Shown: positions 8,413 to 16,751 of the stretch, one piece after another | Position numbering within the stretch: the stretch's first letter is position 1 | Layout: every line of letters starts with the position of its first letter | Assembly (NCBI GenBank): GCA_052035915.1 | Contig: JBPOHE010000061.1 | Location: forward strand, 1-64,000 | Direction: 5' to 3' | DNA from: JBPOHE01 sp052035915 | GTDB taxonomy: Bacteria > Pseudomonadota > Gammaproteobacteria > Chromatiales > Chromatiaceae | Length of the DNA: 64,000 bases | Notes under the pieces: generated by a model | The model's input: the letters and a program-made list of their open reading frames with translations, nothing else | The model's database searches: none | Told to the model about the DNA's origin: nothing | Made by a program: the position numbers and the translations under genes

Positions 8413-9551
8413 ACAGACGCACCTTCCTCTGGCTCGCCGGCGGCGGACTGCTCCTGCTGGGGGCGATCGCCCATGGCTTCAAACTCTGGGGCTTTTCCTG
8501 GCCGACCCCCGCGGTGACGATGCGCGTCAACCTCACCCATCTGGGCAGCGGCACCAGCCCCAGCGGTCTGAGTTGGAATCAGGCCTTCGCCGAGGCGATG
8601 GAACTCTGGGAAGACACCAGCGTGTTTTCCTTCGATACCCTGGCGTCTGCGGCGGATCCCTGCGCCGGCTATATCCCCAACGCCCCCGAGGATGGCTTTC
8701 TGCACGGTGTCGACTTCCGCGCCAACATCTGCGGGGATGACTTCGGTTCATCCACCCTGGCGGTCACCCTGGCCTATCAACAGAGCGGACAGACCCTGGA
8801 TGCCGATATCCTCTTCAACAGCCACGTCATCTGGGATGTCTACCATGGCGCCTGGACAACTCCGGCGGATTTCAGACGGGTCGCCGTCCACGAACTCGGG
8901 CATGTCATCGGACTCGACCACGAAGACAGCGTCCCGGCCATCATGGCGACCTATGTGCTGCCCGGCAGCACGGTAGAGGCCCCACTGGCCGATGACATCG
9001 CCGGCGTGGCGGCCATCTACGGGTCCGATACCGGGCCGGGGCTGCCACCCATCGTGCTGGCCCTGGAAGAACCCGTCGCCGGTTCGATCAAGAGCGGGAT
9101 CAGCAATCTGCGCGGCTGGGCGGTGGGACTGGCCAGCATTACCAGCCTGGAGGTACTGGTCGACGGCGTATCCATAGGTTATGTGCCTTACGGTGGCTTA
9201 CGCCGGGACGTCGACGCCGTATTTCCCTCCTATCCCGGGGCGGAAAACTCGGGCTATTCCATGGCCTACAACTACAACAATCTCGCTTCCGGCAACCACA
9301 ACATCCGCGTGGTGGCCCGGGATAACGCCGGACGCAGTGCCGAGGTGACCAATGCCTTCCAGGTCACCCATTTCCCGAACCCCTTCATCGCCAGCGAAAA
9401 CTCTCCCAGCCTGGGGACGGCCAGCGCGGGCATCAGTGGGCCTGAGATCGTCATCACCAACCTCAAGGTGGAGAACAAGAACTACCGTCTGCGCCTGACC
9501 TGGTCCACCGCCACCCAGTCCTACGCGATCATCGCCATCGAGCCACTGTAA
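8409..9551 (+). CDS. Matrixin-like zinc metalloprotease with C-terminal Ig-like domain
   Basis: 380 residues. An N-terminal uncleaved signal or membrane anchor (residues 5-28, TFLWLAGGGLLLLGAIAHGF) is followed by a metzincin catalytic domain with the full zinc site HELGHVIGLDH (about residues 161-171) and a Met-turn-like PAIMATYV about ten residues later. The later segment LADDIAGVAAIYG is typical of bacterial M10A matrixins. From about residue 215 a beta-sandwich domain follows (GSIKSGISNLRGWAVGL...LEVLVDGVSIGYVPYGG...NHNIRVVARDNAGR), like Ig-like cell-surface modules. The location is probably periplasmic or surface. It is translationally coupled to the secreted protein upstream. A copy of the dispersed 117 bp element follows at 9647. 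Confidence 0.88.
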   Translation: MNRRTFLWLAGGGLLLLGAIAHGFKLWGFSWPTPAVTMRVNLTHLGSGTSPSGLSWNQAFAEAMELWEDTSVFSFDTLASAADPCAGYIPNAPEDGFLHGVDFRANICGDDFGSSTLAVTLAYQQSGQTLDADILFNSHVIWDVYHGAWTTPADFRRVAVHELGHVIGLDHEDSVPAIMATYVLPGSTVEAPLADDIAGVAAIYGSDTGPGLPPIVLALEEPVAGSIKSGISNLRGWAVGLASITSLEVLVDGVSIGYVPYGGLRRDVDAVFPSYPGAENSGYSMAYNYNNLASGNHNIRVVARDNAGRSAEVTNAFQVTHFPNPFIASENSPSLGTASAGISGPEIVITNLKVENKNYRLRLTWSTATQSYAIIAIEPL

Positions 9552-9646
9552 TAGAGGTTCGCCGCTGGATGCTCACCCAGCGGTTGCGGCCTCTCCGCGA
9601 GAGACAGGGAAGTTGTCAGGGTCGGCCCGGACCTCTGTCGGCGTTG

Positions 9647-9763
9647 CCGGGCCACGGCGTTTTGGTTCGATTTTTGTTCTCCAATCGAGAACAATTATTC
9701 TATGGATGGCCCGATTTTTCTTCAAAATGGAACGAAAATTGGCCATTTTCGGTCGATACCCGG
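9647..9763 (+). mobile_element. Dispersed 117 bp palindromic element, copy A
   Basis: The element begins CCGGGCCACGGCGTTTTGG and ends GGCCATTTTCGGTCGATACCCGG. Its ends are imperfect inverted repeats of about 35 bp, and inside is GTTCTCCAATCGAGAAC plus a second, decayed palindrome (TTCTTCAAAATGGAAC). Copies C, D and (inverted) B and E share this structure and length. It lies between the convergent protease and corA genes, where it could serve as a bidirectional terminator. Confidence 0.7.
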
Positions 9764-9784
9764 AATGTCTTCAGTAAAGATGGG

Positions 9785-9816
9785 GTAGGCTGGCGATGAG
9801 CGAAGCGAATCCCAGC
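9785..9816 (+). repeat. GTAG-headed REP palindrome
   Basis: GTAGGCTGGCGATGAGCGAAGCGAATCCCAGC is a GTAG head followed by an imperfect hairpin (GCTGG...CCCAGC). The same sequence with only a few changes lies inverted at 53886-53917 over the stop codon of the STAND NTPase gene. It sits between copy A and the half copy of the dispersed element, in the protease-corA gap. Confidence 0.65.
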
Positions 9817-9846
9817 GCCTTCGACCCGGTCGTCGATGGGCCGCTC

Positions 9847-9895
9847 CCGGGCCTGGCTCTTTTATCCGGTTTTCTGTTCTCCAATAGAGAACAGT
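9847..9895 (+). mobile_element. Half copy of the dispersed palindromic element (A')
   Basis: CCGGGCCTGGCTCTTTTATCCGG followed by GTTCTCCAATAGAGAAC matches the left half of the 117 bp element (compare copy D) and then stops five bases before the corA stop codon. It is either a truncated copy or one whose right half was lost. The remaining palindrome lies where a corA terminator hairpin would be expected. Confidence 0.6.
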
Positions 9896-9899
9896 GCCT

Positions 9900-11015
9900 T
9901 TACAACCAGTGCCGCCGCCGGAAATATCTGAACATGCCGACACCGAGCAGGATCATGATCAGCCAAAGCAGGGGGTAGCCGTAATACCAACTCAGTTCGG
10001 GCATCGCCCAGGGGCTCTCGGGGTGGTGAAAATTCATGCCATAGACGCCGACGATGAAGGTGAGGGGCATGAAGACCGTGGCGATGACGGTCAGAAAACG
10101 CATGTTTTCATTCAGACGGTTGCTCTCGCTGGAGAGATAGACCTCGAGCAGGTTGCTCGCCATGTCCCTGGCCGTTTCCAGCAGATCGAGCAACATCAGG
10201 GCATGATCATGGCAGTCGCGCAGATAGAGCCGGGTCTCGGGACGGATCAGGGCCTGCTCGTCCCGGGCCAGGCGGCTGATCATCTCCCGTTGGGGCCAGA
10301 GGACGTGGCGCAGGAGCAGCAACTCCCGACGCAGTCTGTGGATCTGATGAAAAGAGTGTTGGTCGGGGGCCTTCAGCAGCAGATTCTCCAGCAATTCCAT
10401 CTCCTCGGTGTAATGGTCGAGCACCGGAAACCCCTGATCCACCACCCAATCCACCAGGGCATGAAAGAGTCCATCCGCGGGCTGTCGCCGGAGATAACCA
10501 TTGGGCACGGCCAGGCGTTCCCGGATCGAGACGAAGGGATCCTCCTGGCCATGACAGAAGCTGATCACCCGGTCCCGCGTCAGGGCCAGACTGACCTGTT
10601 CGACGCTGAGCCGCCCTGATTCGATGCGGGGACAGCTCAGGATGACGAACAGATGGTCCGGATATTCCTCCACCTTGGGACGCTGGCCGAGCTTGGCGGC
10701 ATCCTCCAACGCCAGGGGGTGCAAATCGAGAGACCGACTGAGGACATCCTGCACCGCCGCATCCCCAGCCCCCTGGACATGCAGCCACATCAGCCCGTTG
10801 TGGTCGAGCCGGGAAGGGAGCGCCGAAAACTCCTGAAACGTCAGATCCTGGACCTTATCCTCTTCCAGGATAAACAGCCGGAACCTGATATGGGTTCCGG
10901 CCACGTGGGAATCACCAACCGAGGCCGCCGCCAAGGGGCCGGCGTGGCGATGATGTTTCTCGGCCCGGCCAATCGCAGGCTGTGGGTCAGAATTATTCAC
11001 CCTTGTGTGCTCCAA
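9900..11015 (-). CDS. corA: CorA-family divalent cation (Mg2+/Co2+) channel
   Basis: 371 residues. A cytoplasmic N-terminal domain (residues 40-300: HIRFRLFILEEDKVQDLTF..., with long helices HSFHQIHRLRRELLLLRHVLWP and SSESNRLNENMRFLTVIATVF) is followed by two C-terminal membrane helices joined by the CorA signature YGMNF. After the signature comes HHPESPWAMPELSWYYGYPL, an acidic/aromatic loop, and the basic tail RYFRRRHWL. The family forms pentameric inner-membrane channels. The first 35-40 residues are poorly conserved, so the true start may be further in. It is convergent with the protease gene. Confidence 0.9.
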   Translation of the reverse strand: MEHTRVNNSDPQPAIGRAEKHHRHAGPLAAASVGDSHVAGTHIRFRLFILEEDKVQDLTFQEFSALPSRLDHNGLMWLHVQGAGDAAVQDVLSRSLDLHPLALEDAAKLGQRPKVEEYPDHLFVILSCPRIESGRLSVEQVSLALTRDRVISFCHGQEDPFVSIRERLAVPNGYLRRQPADGLFHALVDWVVDQGFPVLDHYTEEMELLENLLLKAPDQHSFHQIHRLRRELLLLRHVLWPQREMISRLARDEQALIRPETRLYLRDCHDHALMLLDLLETARDMASNLLEVYLSSESNRLNENMRFLTVIATVFMPLTFIVGVYGMNFHHPESPWAMPELSWYYGYPLLWLIMILLGVGMFRYFRRRHWL

Positions 11016-11217
11016 TCTTCATCGACCAATCGACGGCCTCCCGGCTCCACCCGAGCCACTGACAACCCCAATCCCTTCTTGATCCCTACCCGCTGTCCCG
11101 GAATCTCCCCCGGATTCGATTCTAACCCTAGCCCAAAGCCGCGGTCACTGCTAATGTAGACAGGCTTGATTGCAGTGCAGCAAAAAGCGCGACCGACACC
11201 GATGGGGGAAAATATTG

Positions 11218-12525
11218 ATGACGAATAAAGCAAAGTTGTTGGTGGATGGAAACGAATACGAACTGGATATATTGCAAGGCACGGAAAACGAGCTTGCCTT
11301 GGACATCCGCCAGTTGAGAGCCAAAACCGGGCTCATCACCTATGATCCCGGCTATGGCAACACCGGCAGCTGTCAAAGCGCCATCACCTTCATCGACGGC
11401 GAAGCGGGCATACTGCGCTACCGCGGCATCCCCATCGAGCAATTCGAGGGTCGCCCCAACTTTGCCGAGGTCGCCTGGCTGCTCATCTTCGGCCGCCTGC
11501 CGACGCAGAAAGAGTATTCCCGCTTCAGCTCCGAGCTGACCCAGAACGCTAATCTCGACGAGGGCATGAAGCATCATTTCGACGGCTTCCCGAGATCGGC
11601 GCCGCCCATGGCCATCCTCTCCGCCATGATCAACACCCTCTCCTGCTTTCACCCGGAACTCTTTCAACTGGATGAGGAAAAGCGTTTCGAGGAGGCGGCG
11701 GCCCGCCTCATCAGCAAGATCCGCACCCTCGCCGCTTTCGCCTATCGGCGCTCCAAGGGCCTACCCTACATCTACCCCGACCCGAGCCTGAGATACGTCG
11801 TCAATTTCCTCCACATGATGTTCTCGGAGCCCTACAAGCAATACATCTGCAACGACGTGGTGCGCACCGCGCTGAATCTGATCCTCATCCTCCATGCCGA
11901 TCACGAGCAGAACTGCTCCACCTCGACCGTGCGCATGGTGGGATCGAGCGGCGCCAACCTCTTCGCCTCCTGCGCCGCCGGTGTGGGCGCGCTCTGGGGT
12001 CCGCTGCACGGCGGGGCCAATGTCGAGGTGATGCAGATGCTCGACGCCATTCACAAAGGCAAAGTCACGCCCGAGGAATATGTCCGCATGGCGAAGGACA
12101 AATCGAGCAAGGTGCGACTGATGGGTTTCGGGCACCGGGTGTACAAGAACTTCGATCCCCGTTCACGGGTATTGCGCAACGTCGCCGACCGGCTCTTCGC
12201 CACCCTGGGCAAACAGGATCCCCTGCTCGACATCGCCCGCAAGCTGGAAGAGATCGCCCTGAAAGATCCCTACTTCATCGAGCGCAACCTCTACCCGAAC
12301 GTGGACTTCTACAGCGGCATCATCCTGCGGGCCATCGGCATCCCCACGGATATGTTCACCGTGATCTTCGCCATGGGCCGCCTGCCGGGCTGGATCGCCC
12401 AGTGGCGGGAGCAGAACATGGATCCCGAGCGCCGCATCGCCCGTCCGCGGCAGATCTATATCGGCAATGGCGAGAATTGCTACGTTCCGCTGGAACAGCG
12501 GCAACAAAGCGACACCATGGAATAA
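11218..12525 (+). CDS. gltA: Citrate synthase (type II)
   Basis: 435 residues; condenses oxaloacetate and acetyl-CoA at the entry of the TCA cycle. The start at 11218 (MTNKAKLLVDG) follows GGGGGAA by seven bases and matches known N-termini, while the longer frame from 11170 adds a non-homologous lead. Catalytic segments are present: NCSTSTVRMVGSSGANLFAS, GPLHGGANVEVM (His of the first site), GFGHRVYKNFDPR (second His) and YPNVDFYSGI (Asp). The N-terminal domain with GSCQSAITFIDG...LRYRGIPIEQ is that of the hexameric, NADH-sensitive gram-negative type. It is a single-gene unit ending at an inverted repeat shared with yheS. Confidence 0.97.
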   Translation: MTNKAKLLVDGNEYELDILQGTENELALDIRQLRAKTGLITYDPGYGNTGSCQSAITFIDGEAGILRYRGIPIEQFEGRPNFAEVAWLLIFGRLPTQKEYSRFSSELTQNANLDEGMKHHFDGFPRSAPPMAILSAMINTLSCFHPELFQLDEEKRFEEAAARLISKIRTLAAFAYRRSKGLPYIYPDPSLRYVVNFLHMMFSEPYKQYICNDVVRTALNLILILHADHEQNCSTSTVRMVGSSGANLFASCAAGVGALWGPLHGGANVEVMQMLDAIHKGKVTPEEYVRMAKDKSSKVRLMGFGHRVYKNFDPRSRVLRNVADRLFATLGKQDPLLDIARKLEEIALKDPYFIERNLYPNVDFYSGIILRAIGIPTDMFTVIFAMGRLPGWIAQWREQNMDPERRIARPRQIYIGNGENCYVPLEQRQQSDTME

Positions 12526-12561
12526 GGCGACTCCCTGATTCCATATCTGTCGGTCGTCCAA

Positions 12562-12596
12562 CCCCGGTGAGCCCCCTGAACAGGGTTTCACCGGGG
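12562..12596. terminator. Inverted repeat between convergent gltA and yheS
   Basis: CCCCGGTGA (12562-12570) pairs perfectly with TCACCGGGG (12588-12596), and the loop holds a second small stem, CCCT/AGGG. There is no clear T-run on either side. Its place between two convergent genes suggests a bidirectional terminator, but it could also be a repetitive palindrome. Confidence 0.45.
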
Positions 12597-12656
12597 ACTA
12601 CGTCTCCCCGAAAACCTCCCAGCCGCCGCCAAGGGTCGTTGGACGTGGATACAGGT

Positions 12657-14567
12657 TCAGCCCAGAAGTCCCTCACCACCGGCCTCTTCCAGCTCGGCGC
12701 TCGCTGATAACCAGTCCTCTTCGACGCTCGCCAGGCGGCGTTGCAGGTTCGACTGCTCGGCCAGCAGACCGATCAACCTGGCTTTGTTGGTTTCTTCGTA
12801 GAGCGCGGGATCCAGCAGACGGCCTTGGATTTCGGTCTGCTCGGCTCCCAGACGCGCCATAGCATCCTCCAGTTTCTTCACCCGTTGCCGCAGAGGTTGG
12901 AGTTGGCGACGCCATTCGGCATCGGCGCGACGCTGCTCCTTGCGCGCCCGGGCGCTGTTTTCGGAGAGTTCGGACTGGGTGGGGGGTCTGGTCTTGGCCT
13001 CCTGTTCCGCCAGCCAGCCGGGGTAATCGTCGATATCCCCGGCAAAGCTATGAACCCGCCCTTCATGGATCAACAGGAGCTGGTCACAGGTGCTGCGCAG
13101 GAGCGCCCGGTCGTGGGAGACCAGCACCATGGCCCCCTGGAAATCCTGCAGGGCCTCGCCGAGGGCGTGGCGCATTTCCAGATCGAGGTGATTGGTGGGT
13201 TCGTCCAGCAGCAGGAGGCTGGGGCGCTGGTAGATGAGGAGGGCGAGCACCAGACGGGATTTCTCTCCACCCGACATGGTGCCGACAGAACGCAGGGCCT
13301 GATCGCCGCCGAAGGCGAAGCCACCCAGGTAATCCCGCAGGACCTGCTCGGGGGTGTTGGAGGCCAGGCGTTGCAGGTGCAACAGCGGACTGTCCTGGGG
13401 GCGGAGCTGTTCCACCTGGTGTTGGGCGAAGTAGCCGCTGACCAGGCCCTCGGCGACCTGGCGGCGACCAGCGAGCTGGGGCAACTCACCGGCGAGGGTC
13501 TTGATCAGGGTGGATTTACCAGCCCCGTTAGGGCCCAGCAGCCCGATACGATCCCCAGGATGGAGCGATAGCCTGACTTTGTCCAACACCACCATCCCGG
13601 CATAACCGAGTTGAGCCTGTTCGATTTGTAACAGGGGATTGGGCAGGCGCTCGAGAGGCGCGAACTCGAAGTGGAAAGGGGAATCCACATGGGCCGGGGC
13701 GATGCGTTCCAACCGCTCCATGGCCTTGAGGCGGCTCTGCGCCTGGCGCGCCTTGGTGGCCTTGGCGCGGAAGCGCTCGACAAAACCCTCGATGCGCTTG
13801 ATCTCCCGCTGCTGTTGCTCATAGGCGGCCTGCTGCTGGGATAATTGTTGGGCGCGGATGATCTCGAAGGCGGAATAGTTGCCCGGGTAAAGGCGAAGGC
13901 GTTGGTTATCGATCTGGGCGATCTGGGTCACCACCCCGTCGAGGAAGTCGCGGTCGTGGGAGATCAATAACAGGGTGCCAGGGTAGTTCTGCAGCCAGGT
14001 TTCGAGCCAGAGGATGGCATCGAGATCGAGGTGATTGGTCGGCTCGTCGAGCAGCAACAGATCGGAGCGGCACATGAGCGCCTGGGCGAGATTGAGTCGG
14101 ACCCGCCAGCCGCCGGAGAAGCGATGGACCGGCCAGCTCTCCTGTTCGGGGGTGAAGCCCAACCCATGCAAGAGTCGTCCGGCGCGGCTGTTGGCGGTAT
14201 AGCCCCCGGCGACCTCGTAGCGACCATGCCATTCGGCCTCGCCGTGCCCGTCCCCGGCCACCTGGGCGGCGACGAGAGACGCTTCGATGCGGCGCAACTC
14301 CTGATCCCCGTCGATGACGAATTCCAGCGCCGGGCGATCCACCGCCGGCGTCTCCTGGGAGACATGGGCGACGCGGGTCCGGGCGGGAAGACTGAGGTCG
14401 CCGCTGTCGGCGCCCAGTTCGCCGAGGATAAGGGCGAACAGACTGGACTTCCCCGATCCGTTGGCGCCGGTGATGCCGACCTTCTGGCCCGCATGGATGA
14501 TCAGACTGACATCCTGAAACAGGAGTTTGCTACCGCGTCTAAGACTCAGTCGATCAAGCTTCAGCAT
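12657..14567 (-). CDS. yheS: ABC-F family ATPase, YheS type
   Basis: 636 residues, the length of E. coli YheS (637). There are two ATP-binding cassettes and no membrane segment: Walker A GANGSGKSS (about 33-41) and GPNGAGKST (about 345), signatures FSGGWRVRLNLAQ and MSGGEKSRLVLA, Walker B LLLLDEPTNHLDLDA and LLLLDEPTNHLDLEM. Between them is the charged P-site tRNA interaction linker rich in Gln/Arg (about 235-305), and a C-terminal coiled coil follows (540-630). ABC-F proteins act on the ribosome E site; the exact role of YheS is not firmly known. It is last in the minus-strand ubiK-comM-yheS series, 10 bp after comM. Confidence 0.92.
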   Translation of the reverse strand: MLKLDRLSLRRGSKLLFQDVSLIIHAGQKVGITGANGSGKSSLFALILGELGADSGDLSLPARTRVAHVSQETPAVDRPALEFVIDGDQELRRIEASLVAAQVAGDGHGEAEWHGRYEVAGGYTANSRAGRLLHGLGFTPEQESWPVHRFSGGWRVRLNLAQALMCRSDLLLLDEPTNHLDLDAILWLETWLQNYPGTLLLISHDRDFLDGVVTQIAQIDNQRLRLYPGNYSAFEIIRAQQLSQQQAAYEQQQREIKRIEGFVERFRAKATKARQAQSRLKAMERLERIAPAHVDSPFHFEFAPLERLPNPLLQIEQAQLGYAGMVVLDKVRLSLHPGDRIGLLGPNGAGKSTLIKTLAGELPQLAGRRQVAEGLVSGYFAQHQVEQLRPQDSPLLHLQRLASNTPEQVLRDYLGGFAFGGDQALRSVGTMSGGEKSRLVLALLIYQRPSLLLLDEPTNHLDLEMRHALGEALQDFQGAMVLVSHDRALLRSTCDQLLLIHEGRVHSFAGDIDDYPGWLAEQEAKTRPPTQSELSENSARARKEQRRADAEWRRQLQPLRQRVKKLEDAMARLGAEQTEIQGRLLDPALYEETNKARLIGLLAEQSNLQRRLASVEEDWLSASAELEEAGGEGLLG

Positions 14568-14577
14568 GGGGGTTCCT

Positions 14578-16092
14578 TCAGCCGGGACGGTGGCGATCGA
14601 GGCGCCGATAGCCTATGGCCTCGCTGAGATGGGGGAGTTGGATGGCCTCGTTGCCGTCGAGATCGGCGATGGTGCGGGCAACCTTCAGCACCCGGTGATA
14701 GGCCCGCGCCGACAGGCCAAGCCGACTCAGGGCCTGTTCCATCAACCGCACCCCGGACGGGTCCAGGTGGCAAAATCGCTGGATCTCGCCCGGACCCAGG
14801 GCCTGATTGGGACCGCCGCTACGCTCGATCTGAAGTCGGCGCGCCCGCTCGACCAAGGCCCTGGCCTCGGCACTGGTCAGGGTCGGCCCGGTGGGGGATG
14901 TCGCCAGGGCGCTGGCCGGAAGTCGGGGCACCTCGATCTGGATGTCGATGCGATCGAGCAGTGGCCCCGAGATACGGCCACGGTAACGGGCCACCTGATC
15001 TCCGGAACAATGGCAACGGCCCTGGGGATCGCCCAGGTAGCCACAGGGGCAGGGGTTCATGGCGGCCACTAGCTGGAAATTGGCCGGGAACTCCGACTGG
15101 CGGGCGGCGCGGGAGATGACGATGCGTCCCGATTCCAGGGGTTCCCGCAGGACCTCCAGCACCCGGCGATCGAACTCCGGCAATTCGTCGAGAAAGAGCA
15201 CCCCCTGATGGGCGAGGGACACCTCGCCCGGACGGGGTACACCACCGCCGCCCACCAGCGCCACCCCGGAGGCGGTGTGGTGAGGATTGCGAAAGGGGCG
15301 CCGGCGCCAGCGGGAAAGGTCGAAGGGGAGTCCGGCGGCCGAGCCGATGGCGGCGACCTCCAGGGCGGCCTCCTCGTCCAGGGGGGGCAGGATACCCGGA
15401 AGCCGGCTGGCGAGCATGGTCTTCCCGGTCCCCGGCGGCCCGACGAACAACAGGTGATGCCCACCCGCGGCGGCGACCAGCAGGGCCCGTTTGGCTTGGT
15501 CCTGGCCCCGGACATCCGCCAGGTCCGGATATCGGGTCGGTCTCGCGTCGCTGGTCGGACGGGGTTGGATGGGCAGCCAGACCCTTTGCTGCAGGTGGCC
15601 ACAGACCTCCAACAAATGATTGGCCGGGTGTACCCGGATACCCTGGACCAAGGCGGCCTCTTCGGCGTTGTCCTTGGCCACCACCAGTGCCCGTCCGCTG
15701 GCTCGGGTGGCCAGGGCCAGGGGCAGGATGCCGCGCAGGGGGCGCAAGGCCCCGGACAGGGCCAGCTCCCCGGCAAACTCGTAATCGGCGAGGGATTGGG
15801 CTGGGATCTGCCCCGAGGCCGCCAGAATACCGAGGGCGATGGGTAGGTCGAAGCCGCCGCCTTCCTTGGGCAGGTCGGCCGGTGCCAGATTGACGGTGAT
15901 ACGGCGGGTGGGAAACTCATAGTGGCTGTTTTGCAACGCGCCACGCACCCGATCCTTGCTCTCGCGTACCGCCAGCTCGGGCAGGCCCACGATCGAAAGG
16001 CTCGGCAAACCGTTGGCGAGGTGGACCTCCACCGTCACCTCATGGGCCTGGATACCGTCCAGCGCCCGGCTATGCAGGATGGCCAGGGTCAT
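14578..16092 (-). CDS. comM: YifB/ComM family Mg-chelatase-like AAA+ helicase
   Basis: 504 residues. The N-terminal ChlI/Lon-protease-like domain (1-165, MTLAILHSRALDGIQAHEV...) is followed by an AAA+ domain with Walker A GPPGTGKTMLASRLPG (about 218-233) and Walker B GVLFLDELPEF, a small Cys/His cluster CPCGYLGDPQGRCHC, and a C-terminal Mg_chelatase_C domain (400-500). ComM is a hexameric branch-migration helicase needed for integrating divergent DNA during natural transformation in Vibrio and Haemophilus. It is placed between ubiK and yheS on the minus strand; ubiK-comM adjacency is common in gammaproteobacteria. Confidence 0.95.
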   Translation of the reverse strand: MTLAILHSRALDGIQAHEVTVEVHLANGLPSLSIVGLPELAVRESKDRVRGALQNSHYEFPTRRITVNLAPADLPKEGGGFDLPIALGILAASGQIPAQSLADYEFAGELALSGALRPLRGILPLALATRASGRALVVAKDNAEEAALVQGIRVHPANHLLEVCGHLQQRVWLPIQPRPTSDARPTRYPDLADVRGQDQAKRALLVAAAGGHHLLFVGPPGTGKTMLASRLPGILPPLDEEAALEVAAIGSAAGLPFDLSRWRRRPFRNPHHTASGVALVGGGGVPRPGEVSLAHQGVLFLDELPEFDRRVLEVLREPLESGRIVISRAARQSEFPANFQLVAAMNPCPCGYLGDPQGRCHCSGDQVARYRGRISGPLLDRIDIQIEVPRLPASALATSPTGPTLTSAEARALVERARRLQIERSGGPNQALGPGEIQRFCHLDPSGVRLMEQALSRLGLSARAYHRVLKVARTIADLDGNEAIQLPHLSEAIGYRRLDRHRPG

Positions 16093-16122
16093 GGGCGGCC
16101 CGCGGCTCGGGATGGATGGAGA

Positions 16123-16398
16123 TCAGGTGGTGTGGCCGCCGTTACCGGATTCGCCCGCCTGGAGCTGTTCCAGGGCGGCGACCTGTTTCTCCAGGACTTC
16201 GAGCTTGGCGCGGGTACGTTGCAGCACCGCGGTCTGGGCCTCGAATTCTTCCCGGGTCACCAGGTCGAGACGGCCCAAGGCGGCCTCCAGACCGGCCCGC
16301 AGGTTGCGTCCGAGATCGGCCTGGAGGATCTGCAATCCTACCGGCAGGTCGCCTACCAAGCGGTGACTGAGGTCATCAAGAAATTTGGCGTCGATCAT
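16123..16398 (-). CDS. ubiK: Ubiquinone biosynthesis accessory factor UbiK (YqiC/BMFP)
   Basis: 91 residues, as usual for the family. MIDAKFLDDLSHRLVG opens an amphipathic helix, and the C-terminal half (EEFEAQTAVLQRTRAKLEVLEKQVAALEQL) is a coiled coil that trimerises in the family. UbiK binds UbiJ and helps the aerobic coenzyme Q assembly complex. The Gly/His-rich tail GESGNGGHTT is not conserved. It is the first gene of the minus-strand ubiK-comM-yheS set, and its upstream region is shared divergently with the nitrogen-regulated torF promoter. Confidence 0.93.
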   Translation of the reverse strand: MIDAKFLDDLSHRLVGDLPVGLQILQADLGRNLRAGLEAALGRLDLVTREEFEAQTAVLQRTRAKLEVLEKQVAALEQLQAGESGNGGHTT

Positions 16399-16534
16399 GG
16401 ATAAAACCTTAATCCGGATGCCGCCCGGCTGTCCAGTGGGAGAAGGCGACGACCCGGCTCCCAGCAGTCAAACGAACCCGGGGAAAGGCCCCGATTGCCT
16501 TCGATCCTGGGTTTTGTTGCCGACAGCTCGTCAT

Positions 16535-16551
16535 CGCACCATTATGGTGCG
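16535..16551 (+). promoter_or_regulatory. NtrC (NRI) binding site
   Basis: CGCACCATTATGGTGCG is a perfect dyad matching the NtrC consensus GCACC-N5-GGTGC. Its centre is about 115 bp upstream of the sigma-54 promoter at 16659, similar to the enhancer spacing at E. coli glnA. A second weaker half site, GCACCATTTC, follows at 16551. It lies between ubiK and the torF-glnK-amtB unit. Confidence 0.8.
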
Positions 16552-16658
16552 CACCATTTCTCCCTCCAGTTTGACTTTGCCTCACAAGGGTGCGTCGACG
16601 CCTCCAGGGAAATGGCCGTAGGGCTGTGATCTGGTCTGCCCCGGCCCCTGATCCAGGT

Positions 16659-16674
16659 TGGCACACATAGTGCT
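16659..16674 (+). promoter_or_regulatory. Sigma-54 (RpoN) promoter for torF-glnK-amtB
   Basis: TGGCACACATAGTGCT aligns with the consensus TGGCACG-N4-TTGCW, with both invariant pairs GG and GC ten bases apart and two departures at weaker positions. The torF start codon lies 77 bp downstream. Together with the NtrC dyad upstream it marks a nitrogen-limitation-induced transcription unit. Confidence 0.75.
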
Positions 16675-16751
16675 AAATCCAGGGTACATCTAGCCTGATG
16701 GGGCTCGAAGGTTGGCCGTATTTACAACATAGAAATTTCGGAGCAGATGAA

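Noticed and set aside
9671..9695. GTTCTC/GAGAAC palindromes read as SOS (LexA) operators
   Set aside because: The arm order is opposite to GAAC-N4-GTTC boxes, they lie at gene ends rather than promoters, and they are part of a larger repeated element.
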